Origin: Actinomycetes bacterium
GTDB lineage: Bacteria; Actinomycetota; Actinomycetes; Mycobacteriales; Mycobacteriaceae
Length of the DNA stretch: 41,941 nt
Assembly (NCBI GenBank): GCA_023460175.1
Contig: JAEWRC010000060.1
Location: 1-41,941 of the forward strand
Direction: 5' to 3'
The translations under genes were made by a program, and so were the position numbers. The notes under the pieces are model-generated. The model made no database searches, had not been told where the DNA came from, and saw only the letters and a program-made list of their open reading frames with translations. Shown here piece by piece: positions 26,018 to 32,524 of this stretch. How positions within the stretch are numbered: the stretch's first letter is position 1; each line of letters opens with the position of its first letter.

Positions 26018-27076
26018 GTGTCGACCCCGAGCGAGAGCGCCCAGACCCGGCGCTCGGCGGGGTCCAGGCGGGGTCCGGCGCCCGATTCCCGGCCCGCGAT
26101 CGCGGTCCTGTGTGAGCGGCCCACCGACCGGCCGCCGGGGCTCTCCGCGGTGTCCGGCGTGGAGTTCCGATACTGCAGCGCAACGGGTTTGGCCGATGCG
26201 CTGCGCGGCGCGCGGGGGCTGCTGCTGTGGGACTACTTCTCCACCGCCCTGCGTGATGCCTGGGCGCAGGCCACCGCCCTGGAGTGGGTCCACGTCACCG
26301 CCGCCGGCGTGGACACGCTGCTCTTCGACGCGCTGCGCTCCTCCGACGTCGTGGTGACCAATGCCCGCGGCGTGTTCGACCGTCCGATCGCCGAGTACGT
26401 CCTGGGCGCGGTCCTGGCGCACGCCAAGGGCAGTCGGGAGAGTCTGGATCTGCAGCGCCGGCATGTCTGGCAGCACCGTGAAACGCGCAGCGTGGCCGGC
26501 GCCGCGGCGCTGGTGGTGGGCACCGGGGGGATCGGCCGGGAAACGGCACGGCTGTTGCGGGCGGCCGGCCTGCAGGTGCGCGGTGCGGGCCGGGTGGCCC
26601 GCGACGAGGATCCCGACTTCGACCGGATCGTGGCCAGCGCGGACCTGGCGGCCGAGGTCGGCTGGTGCGATCACCTGGTGCTGGCGGCGCCGCTGACCGA
26701 CGCGACCCGCGGCCTGGTGGGGAAGGAGGTGCTGGCGGCGATGAAACCCGACGCGCATCTGGTCAATGTCGGTCGCGGACCGTTGCTCGACGAGGCGGAG
26801 CTGTTGACGACCCTGCGGGCCAACGGGATTGGCGGTGCCACCTTGGACGTCTTCGACACCGAACCGCTGCCGGCCGACAATCCGCTGTGGGCGGCCCCGA
26901 ACCTGACGATCACCGCGCACATGGCCGGCGACGTGCTCGGCTGGCGAGAGACCCTGGCCGCGCAGTTCGTGGACAACCTCGAACGCTGGCTGGCCGGGGA
27001 GCCGCTGCGCAACGTGGTGGACAAGACGCTCGGCTACGTGCCGGGCGCGGCCGCGGCAGCCGGGGAGGGGCGATGA
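26018..27076 (+). CDS. D-isomer-specific 2-hydroxyacid dehydrogenase
   Basis: A 352-residue NAD(P)-dependent dehydrogenase of the D-2-hydroxyacid family, which interconverts 2-oxo and D-2-hydroxy acids. The nucleotide-binding loop is VVGTGGIGRETARLL; the three active-site residues are Arg in LVNVGRGPLLDE, Glu in DVFDTEPLP and His in ITAHMAGD. The first 28 residues (Ser/Arg/Pro-rich) are an unusual extension but lie after the only start consistent with the promoter, GTG 26018, where the message appears leaderless. Its stop overlaps the amidase start by 4 bases (ATGA). It opens a three-gene operon with amidase and DUF3830, divergent from the racemase-like gene, suggesting one pathway. Confidence 0.9.
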   Translation: MSTPSESAQTRRSAGSRRGPAPDSRPAIAVLCERPTDRPPGLSAVSGVEFRYCSATGLADALRGARGLLLWDYFSTALRDAWAQATALEWVHVTAAGVDTLLFDALRSSDVVVTNARGVFDRPIAEYVLGAVLAHAKGSRESLDLQRRHVWQHRETRSVAGAAALVVGTGGIGRETARLLRAAGLQVRGAGRVARDEDPDFDRIVASADLAAEVGWCDHLVLAAPLTDATRGLVGKEVLAAMKPDAHLVNVGRGPLLDEAELLTTLRANGIGGATLDVFDTEPLPADNPLWAAPNLTITAHMAGDVLGWRETLAAQFVDNLERWLAGEPLRNVVDKTLGYVPGAAAAAGEGR

Positions 27077-28485
27077 TCCCCACCGCGGTCGAGCTGGTCG
27101 AGGCCTACCGGCGCAGGACGTTGTCCCCGGTGGAGGCGACGCAGGCCGCGCTGGACGCCATCGACGCCCACGATGGCGCCGTCAACGCCTTCGTGCTCGT
27201 CGACCCCGAGGGAGCACTGGCGGCGGCCCGCGCGTCGGAGGCGCGCTGGCAGGCCGGCGAGCCGCTCGGACCCGGTGACGGCGTTCCCGCATCGATCAAG
27301 GACGCGCTGTGGACGCGGGGTTGGCCGACGCTGCGGGGCAGCTGGCTCATCGACGAGGCCGGCCCGTGGGAGGAAGACGCGCCGTGCGTCGCGCGGTTGC
27401 GTGAGACCGGTGCCGTCCTGCTGGGCAAGACCACCACCCCGGAGTACTCCTTCAAGGGGGTCACCGACTCGCCCCGCTTCGGCGCCACCGGCAATCCGTG
27501 GGATCCGGCCCGAACGGCGGGCGGGTCCAGCGGTGGCAGTGCGACGGCGGTGGGCCTGGGCATGGGGCCGTGGTCGGTGGGCACCGACGCGGCCGGGTCG
27601 GTGCGGATCCCCGCCGCGTTCACCGGCACCGTCGCACTGAAACCGACCTACGGGCTGATCCCGCACTATCCGCCGAGCCCGTTCGGCACGCTGGCGCACG
27701 CCGGGCCGATGACGCGCACCGTTGCCGACGCCGCGGCGCTGCTGGACATCATCACCGGCTTCGACGCCCGCGACTGGTCGGCCATGCCGACCCCGGCCAC
27801 CTCCTTCCTGGCGGGCCTCGACGACGGTGTCGCCGGGCTCCGGATCGGCTTCTCGCCGAACCTGGGCTTCGGACGTAACGATCCCGAGATCGACGCGGCG
27901 GTGGCGGCCGCGGTGCACGCACTCGCCGACGCCGGCGCCCGGGTGGAGCGCGCCGACCCCGGATTCGACGATCCGATAATGCATTTCGAGGTGCTGTGGT
28001 ACTCCGGTGAGGCCAAGGTGCTGCAGGCCTACGGGAACATCGAGGACTCCTGGGCTGACCGGATCGACCCGGCGCTGCGCCGCACGGCCGCGGTCGGGGC
28101 GACGTACTCGGCGTCGGACTATCTCGACGCGATGGCGGTGCGGATGCAGCTGGGACAGCTGATGGGGCGGTTCCACGAGAGCTACGACGTGCTGGTCACC
28201 CCGACGCTGCCGCTGCCGGCGTTCGCCGCCGGGCGGGATGTGCCGGCGGGCTGGCCGTCCCCGGACTGGGCGACGTGGACGCCCTACACCTACCCGTTCA
28301 ACCTGACCCAGCAGCCCGCGCTGAGCGTGCCGTGCGGTTTCACCTCGGCCGGATTGCCGGTCGGGCTGCAGATCGTGGGGCCGCGGCACGCCGACGCGCT
28401 GGTGCTCCGCGTCGGGCAGGCCTATCAGTCCGTCACCGATTGGCACCACAAGACGCCGACTCTGGTCGGGCAGGAGGTTCGATGA
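27073..28485 (+). CDS. Amidase signature-family amidase
   Basis: A 470-residue amidase with the Ser-cisSer-Lys triad: Lys76 in VPASIKDALW, Ser152 in AGGSSGGSA and nucleophile Ser176 in GTDAAGSVRIPAAF. The Ser152-Ser176 interval of 24 residues is the same as in characterised members. The usual GTDGGGS is GTDAAGS here, a mild variant. The enzyme hydrolyses a C-N amide bond; members act on very different substrates. ATG 27073 overlaps the dehydrogenase stop, and the gene's stop overlaps the DUF3830 start, so the three are translationally coupled. Paired with maleate isomerase-like proteins, an amidase recalls maleamate or arylmalonate breakdown, but this is only analogy. Confidence 0.92.
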   Translation: MIPTAVELVEAYRRRTLSPVEATQAALDAIDAHDGAVNAFVLVDPEGALAAARASEARWQAGEPLGPGDGVPASIKDALWTRGWPTLRGSWLIDEAGPWEEDAPCVARLRETGAVLLGKTTTPEYSFKGVTDSPRFGATGNPWDPARTAGGSSGGSATAVGLGMGPWSVGTDAAGSVRIPAAFTGTVALKPTYGLIPHYPPSPFGTLAHAGPMTRTVADAAALLDIITGFDARDWSAMPTPATSFLAGLDDGVAGLRIGFSPNLGFGRNDPEIDAAVAAAVHALADAGARVERADPGFDDPIMHFEVLWYSGEAKVLQAYGNIEDSWADRIDPALRRTAAVGATYSASDYLDAMAVRMQLGQLMGRFHESYDVLVTPTLPLPAFAAGRDVPAGWPSPDWATWTPYTYPFNLTQQPALSVPCGFTSAGLPVGLQIVGPRHADALVLRVGQAYQSVTDWHHKTPTLVGQEVR

Positions 28486-29006
28486 GCAGGCTGATCACGG
28501 TGTCGCTGGACAAGCGCGGCGTCCACTGCGTGGCGCAGCTGCTCGACGAGGCGGCGCCGCGCACCTGCGCGGCGGTGTGGGGGGCGCTGTCCGGTGGACC
28601 TCTCACGGCGCAGGTGTTCCACGGCAAGTACGCCCGCAACGAGATCTACACGCTGCTACCGGCTTTCGCGGGCGACGACCCCGGCAAGGAGAACACGACG
28701 GTGACGCCGATCCCGGGCGACCTGTGCTGGTTCTCCTTCGACTCCGATGATCTGGGAAACCCGGCCTACGGGTACGAGAACCGGACCGGCACGGGTACCA
28801 GCGGCGCCATCGTCGACCTCGCGCTGTTCTACGGGCGCAACAACCTGCTGATCAACGGCGATCAGGGCTGGGTGCCGGGCAACGTCTTCGGCGCGGTCAT
28901 CGAGGGGCTCGAGGAGATGGCCGAGGCCTGCCAGGACCTGTGGATGGGCGGGGTGCGGGGCGAGACGCTCAGCTTCACCGCGCTCCCTCCAGCGCCATCG
29001 CGATGA
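28482..29006 (+). CDS. DUF3830 family protein
   Basis: A 174-residue DUF3830 protein; the family has a cyclophilin-like fold and no assigned biochemical function. Recognisable parts are the start with RGVHCVAQLLDEAAPRTC, the central TPIPGDLCWFSF and the C-terminal NVFGAVIEGLEEMAEAC. ATG 28482 overlaps the amidase stop by 4 bases (ATGA). The last 32 bases overlap, in antiparallel orientation, the end of the MocR-type regulator gene. In my memory DUF3830 genes often sit next to amidase and Asp/Glu racemase-like genes, which supports a shared pathway, but this was not checked. Confidence 0.8.
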   Translation: MSRLITVSLDKRGVHCVAQLLDEAAPRTCAAVWGALSGGPLTAQVFHGKYARNEIYTLLPAFAGDDPGKENTTVTPIPGDLCWFSFDSDDLGNPAYGYENRTGTGTSGAIVDLALFYGRNNLLINGDQGWVPGNVFGAVIEGLEEMAEACQDLWMGGVRGETLSFTALPPAPSR

Positions 29007-30399
29007 CCTCGACCAGGGCCTCGACCGCGGCGCCGAACGCATGCTCGGCAGGCGTGCCGTAGTTGACGACGATGCCGTCGGGCCGCTCGACGTGCGCGCC
29101 GGCGTCCGGGTGCCGGGCCCGCGACAGTCCCTCGATCGCGATCCCGGCGTCGCCCGCGCGTTGCAGTACCGCACGTTCGGTGCCGGCCGGCAGCGTCAGC
29201 AGCAGGTGCAGACCCGCGGGCACCCCGCCGATCCCGATCTCGGGGGCGACCTCGCGCAGCCGGTGCACCAGCGCGTCGCGACGCCGCCGATAGTTGGCGC
29301 GCTGCCGGCGAATGTGCTTGTCGTAGTGGCCGTTCCGGATGAACTCGGCCATCGTCAGCTGCGCGACGGCATCGACATACCACTGCTGTCCGCCCGCGGC
29401 GGCCAGCACCCGGTCCATCAGTTCGGCGGGCACCACCATCCAGCCCAGCCGCAGCACCGGCGAGAGGCTCTTGCTCGGCGAGCCCAGGTACACCACGCGC
29501 TGCGGGGCCAGGCTCTGCAACGCCCCGACGGGTTGGCGGTCGTAGCGGAACTCGCCGTCGTAGTCGTCCTCGAGGACGAAGCCATCGGCGCGCTGCGCCC
29601 AGTCCACGACCGCGTTGCGCCGCGACGGGTGCAGCGGCACGCCGTGCGGGTAGTGGTGCGCCGGGGTGAGCAGCACGGCCGGGACGTCGAGGTCGTCCAA
29701 TTCGCCTACCGCCGCGCCCATTTCGTCGATGCCGATCGGAACGGTGCCCGTCCCGGCGGCGGCGATGCAGTCGCGGAAGAGGAACAGCCCGTAGGCCTCC
29801 ACCGCGATCGGGTCCGGGCCGAACACCTTGGCCAGCAGTTCGACGGCGTGCCGGGTGCCGGCGCAGATCACCACGTCGTCGGCCGAGACGTGGACGCCGC
29901 GGGTGCGGGACAGGTATTCGGCCAGCGCCTCGCGCAGTTCTGGTCGCCCGCGTGGGTCGCCCATCCGCAGCGCCTCGGTGGGCGCGGCGTTCAGGGCGCG
30001 GCGCGCCGAGGCCACCCAGGCCGCGCGCGGGAACGCCGACACGTCCGGCGAACCCGGCATGAGGTTGTGCGGCGGCGTGGCGCGGATGCCGCGGGGTCGC
30101 GCGGGAATGTTCGGCCGGCCGGGGCTGACCACCCAGGTCCCCGCGCCCTGCCGCGAGGCCAGCCGGCCCTCGGCGACCAGTTCGGCGTACGCGTCGGCGA
30201 CGGTGTTGCGGGACAGGCCCAGATCGGCGGCCAGCGTGCGCGAGGGCGGCAGCATCGTGCCCGACTCCAGGCGTCCCGAGCGCACCGCGTCGCGCAGCGC
30301 GCGCAGCAGCACGTCGCGCACACCGCGGGTACCCGGCGTGATCGCCCCGCGCAGGTCCAGATGCAGATCCCGCGCCCCGGTATTGGCCCACGAATTCAC
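28975..30399 (-). CDS. MocR/PdxR-type regulator (GntR DNA-binding domain fused to aminotransferase fold)
   Basis: A 474-residue MocR-family regulator. Residues 20-85 are a GntR winged helix (SGTMLPPSRTLAADLGLSRN then TVADAYAELVAEGRL); from about residue 115 to the end is a fold-type I aminotransferase domain that binds PLP as an effector. The cofactor Lys is present (Lys310 in GSPSKSLSP) and so is the Asp-containing LEDDYDGEF. The start is GTG 30399, giving MNSWANTGARDLHLDL. It is divergent from the AhpD-like gene, the likely target, with 49 bases between starts. It is not obviously part of the amidase island, although its 3' end overlaps DUF3830 by 32 bases. Confidence 0.9.
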   Translation of the reverse strand: MNSWANTGARDLHLDLRGAITPGTRGVRDVLLRALRDAVRSGRLESGTMLPPSRTLAADLGLSRNTVADAYAELVAEGRLASRQGAGTWVVSPGRPNIPARPRGIRATPPHNLMPGSPDVSAFPRAAWVASARRALNAAPTEALRMGDPRGRPELREALAEYLSRTRGVHVSADDVVICAGTRHAVELLAKVFGPDPIAVEAYGLFLFRDCIAAAGTGTVPIGIDEMGAAVGELDDLDVPAVLLTPAHHYPHGVPLHPSRRNAVVDWAQRADGFVLEDDYDGEFRYDRQPVGALQSLAPQRVVYLGSPSKSLSPVLRLGWMVVPAELMDRVLAAAGGQQWYVDAVAQLTMAEFIRNGHYDKHIRRQRANYRRRRDALVHRLREVAPEIGIGGVPAGLHLLLTLPAGTERAVLQRAGDAGIAIEGLSRARHPDAGAHVERPDGIVVNYGTPAEHAFGAAVEALVEVIAMALEGAR

Positions 30400-30448
30400 G
30401 CATTGATTGCACCATGAACGAGGGCCTTTCCGCGCCTACCGTCGTGGC
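30400..30448. promoter_or_regulatory. Divergent promoter region, MocR regulator and AhpD-like gene
   Basis: 49 bases shared by both genes. TACCGT (30437-30442) is a plausible plus-strand -10 box; the ATG at 30449 starts 7 bases later, so the AhpD-like transcript may be leaderless. No clear -35 box or direct repeats for MocR binding were identified. Confidence 0.4.
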
Positions 30449-30913
30449 ATGACACAAACCCTGAACGCCCCCCGCATCGAGCTGAACCGCGTCTCGCCGG
30501 AGATCTACGCCGCGATGATCGCGCTGGACAACGCCGCCCGCGAGGACCTGGACCCCACCCTGGCCGAGCTGATCAAGATCCGCGCCTCGCAGATCAACCA
30601 CTGCGCCAACTGCATCGACATGCACATCCACGCCGCCCGTCGGCGCGGCGAGACCGAGCAGCGCATCTACCTGCTGCCGGCCTGGCGCGAGATGCCCGAG
30701 CTCTACACCGAGCAGGAGCAGGCGGCGCTGGCGCTGACCGAGGAGATGACCGAACTCTCCGGCGGCGAGCACGTGTCCGACGAGGTCTACGCGCGGGCCG
30801 CGGCGGCCTTCAGCGAGCGCGAACTGGGCCAGGTGATCGCGATGGCGCTGACCATCAACGCGTGGAACCGCATCGGCGTGACCACGCGGATGCGCCCGCC
30901 CGTGCGGCGGTAG
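30449..30913 (+). CDS. AhpD-like carboxymuconolactone decarboxylase family protein
   Basis: A 154-residue all-helical protein of the carboxymuconolactone decarboxylase/AhpD family. The redox motif C-x-x-C-x-x-x-H is present as NHCANCIDMHIH, preceded by the conserved ELIKIRASQI helix, which points to the peroxidase-type (AhpD-like) branch, not to true lactone decarboxylases. The C-terminal helix with VIAMALTINAWNRIG is also typical. ATG 30449 is used; the frame is open 14 codons upstream but those codons cover the promoter. Likely regulated by the divergent MocR-type gene. Confidence 0.9.
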   Translation: MTQTLNAPRIELNRVSPEIYAAMIALDNAAREDLDPTLAELIKIRASQINHCANCIDMHIHAARRRGETEQRIYLLPAWREMPELYTEQEQAALALTEEMTELSGGEHVSDEVYARAAAAFSERELGQVIAMALTINAWNRIGVTTRMRPPVRR

Positions 30914-31241
30914 GGCCGCCTTCAGCTGTCCCGTCGATGGTCCGGAAGGTGGGAGCTTCCCCGGGGCCGCTCTTTGCGAGGCCCCCGATCGTGGCCCGTC
31001 ATCGTGCGTTGACGGCCATCCACAACCTGGGCCGCACCGGGGAGTCACCCTGTGGATGTCCGTCACCCGGAGGTGACGGCATTTGATCGAGAAGCCGTCC
31101 GGAGACGGCCCGGCTGACGTTCTGCGGCGATCTCGTTCTAACAGCGATGGCGTTCCGCAGCGATCTCCTAGGGCCGTTCGTCCCGCCCACCGGTGCCCGC
31201 TGTCCCTGGCAGGTGCGGGGCAATCGCACGACAATGGCGTC
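30914..31241. other. Intergenic region with two CGGA-loop hairpins and DosR-type boxes
   Basis: 328 bases. CCGTCACC-CGGA-GGTGACGG (31060-31079) is an 8-bp hairpin and GCCGTC-CGGA-GACGGC (31094-31109) a 6-bp hairpin with the same tetraloop; either may end the AhpD-like transcript. A loose tandem repeat (GCGGCGATCTC near 31122 and GCAGCGATCTC near 31158) follows. The last 71 bases hold two DosR-type boxes and a -10 box, listed separately. Confidence 0.55.
31171..31206 (+). promoter_or_regulatory. Two DosR (DevR)-type boxes upstream of the PPOX-family gene
   Basis: GGGCCGTTCGTCCC (31171-31184) fits the palindromic pattern GGGnCnnnnGnCCC of DosR boxes exactly, and GTGCCCGCTGTCCC (31193-31206) fits with one mismatch. 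Their centres are 22 bases apart, two helical turns. GACAAT (31230-31235) is a fitting -10 box; if transcription starts at ATG 31242, the nearer box is centred at -42.5, where DosR contacts polymerase. Pattern reading, not tested. Confidence 0.68.
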
Positions 31242-31676
31242 ATGAACGCCGAGACGAAGCCAGTGAGCACGCTGACCGACGAGGAGAGCTTGGAGCTGCT
31301 GTCCGGCGTGCACCTGGGGCGGCTGGTCACCGTCCTCGGCGGTCAGGCCGAGATCTTCCCGGTGAACTTCGTGGTCCAGCGGGGCACCATCCTCTTCCGC
31401 AGCGCCGAGGGCACCAAGCTGTTCGGCACCGTGATGAACGAGAAGGTGCTCTTCGAGGCCGACGACCACAACGTGGTGGAGGGCTGGAGCGTCATCGTCC
31501 GTGGGAACGCCGAGGTGCTGTATTCCTCCGAGGACATCGAGGAGGCCGAGCAGGCCGGCCTGTATCCCTGGATCGCCACGCTGAAGTTGCGCTACGTGCG
31601 GATCACGCCCACGGAGATCTCGGGCCGGCGGTTCGTCTTCGGCCCCGAGCCCGACGCCGGCCACGTCCCCGGCTGA
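31242..31676 (+). CDS. Pyridoxamine 5'-phosphate oxidase-family (PPOX, split-barrel) protein, likely DosR-regulated
   Basis: A 144-residue split-barrel flavin- or F420-binding protein of the pyridoxamine phosphate oxidase-like family. The fold elements VHLGRLVTVLGGQAEIFPVN, GTILFRSAEGTKLF and VLFEADDHNVVEGWSVIVRG are clear. It closely recalls the dormancy-regulon protein Rv3129 of M. tuberculosis and more distantly Rv0080, both of unknown substrate. ATG 31242 is chosen over the longer open frame because the upstream codons cover DosR-type boxes and a -10 box. Probably induced by hypoxia or nitric oxide and leaderless; both are inferences. It converges with the next gene. Confidence 0.85.
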   Translation: MNAETKPVSTLTDEESLELLSGVHLGRLVTVLGGQAEIFPVNFVVQRGTILFRSAEGTKLFGTVMNEKVLFEADDHNVVEGWSVIVRGNAEVLYSSEDIEEAEQAGLYPWIATLKLRYVRITPTEISGRRFVFGPEPDAGHVPG

Positions 31677-31684
31677 GTTTTCCC

Positions 31685-31723
31685 TTACCGCGACCGTGCG
31701 CGCTCTTTACCGCGACCGTGCGC
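31685..31723. repeat. 17-bp direct repeat between convergent genes
   Basis: TTACCGCGACCGTGCGC occurs at 31685-31701 and again at 31707-31723, 22 bases apart. It starts 8 bases after the PPOX gene stop and lies in the gap to the convergent hypothetical gene. A T run follows at about 31771-31775. It may be part of a dispersed intergenic element or a bidirectional terminator. Confidence 0.7.
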
Positions 31724-31773
31724 CCACCCCTCCAGCACGAGCGCGCGCGTCCCCGGTCGACACACCGAGGTTT

Positions 31774-32394
31774 TTACGTGTTCTGCGCCCGCTCGTCGCG
31801 GTAGGTGGCGTCCCCAATGTCGGTGCGCGCCGCCGAAACCGCGCTGACGACCCGGTCGCGCGCGAGTTCGGCGGCGGTGCTCAACTCGTCGATCTCCTGA
31901 CCGAAGGTGGCCCGCAGGTCGCCCCCGCGGACGGCCACGGCGGCCAGGTCGAACGCGGAGTTGACCGCCGTGGACGCCAGCCCGCCCTGGGCCCGGATCA
32001 GCGACCCGGCCACGTCGGCGAACCCCGCGGCCACGGCGTTGGGCAGCACTGCGCGACCACCCACGTAATCGCTGACGACGCTGCGGGCGCGGTTGCCGGC
32101 CTCGGTGACGCGCGCCTGCAACTGCTCACCGGACTGCGCCAGCGCCGCGGGCAGGGTGGCCCCGCCCTCGACGGCGCCGAAGGCCGTCGAGACGGCGTCC
32201 GCGACCGCCGCGGCCACATCGGTGGTGGTGCTGATCAATTCGGTGCTGACCTCTTGGGAGGCCAGTACCTGGCGTTCGAACACGTTGCGGATCGCGACCG
32301 CGCGATCGTGCGTGATGACGGCCACCGCGGCCGTCGGCTCGGCGTCGACGGTAGCGACGACTTCTTCAACCTCGAGGGTCTCGGTTTCGGACAT
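31774..32394 (-). CDS. Hypothetical protein, helical
   Basis: A 206-residue Ala/Val/Glu-rich protein that is predicted to be almost entirely helical, with heptad-like stretches around VFERQVLASQEVSTELISTT, AQSGEQLQARVTEAGNRARS and QEIDELSTAAELARDRVVSA. There are no cysteines, no signal peptide and no clear membrane span. It resembles phasin-like or other coiled-coil proteins in character only; I recognise no family. ATG 32394 (MSETETLEVEEVVATVD) is preferred over an in-frame ATG 15 codons upstream, because the acidic start looks native. It sits downstream of the porin gene on the same strand but behind a strong hairpin. Confidence 0.7.
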   Translation of the reverse strand: MSETETLEVEEVVATVDAEPTAAVAVITHDRAVAIRNVFERQVLASQEVSTELISTTTDVAAAVADAVSTAFGAVEGGATLPAALAQSGEQLQARVTEAGNRARSVVSDYVGGRAVLPNAVAAGFADVAGSLIRAQGGLASTAVNSAFDLAAVAVRGGDLRATFGQEIDELSTAAELARDRVVSAVSAARTDIGDATYRDERAQNT

Positions 32395-32472
32395 GCCCGG
32401 TATTGAACGCGCTCCGATCGACGGGCCAATAGCGGGCAAGTGACGAGCAGACGAAGTGCTGTGCCGAGGAAC

Positions 32473-32507
32473 GATCGGCCCCCGCCCGTAGTGGGCGAGG
32501 GCCGATC
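32473..32507 (-). terminator. Strong hairpin after the GjpA-like gene
   Basis: A 15-bp stem, 32473-32487 with 32493-32507, has one mismatch and a 5-base loop (GTAGT). It begins 17 bases after the porin-like gene's stop at 32525 on the minus strand. No T run follows. Position and strength make it the likely end of that transcript. Confidence 0.75.
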
Positions 32508-32524
32508 ATCGCGCGAGCTGGGGA

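Noticed and set aside
31685..31723. Direct repeats as a CRISPR array
   Set aside because: Only two 17-base units with a 5-base spacer, and no cas genes.
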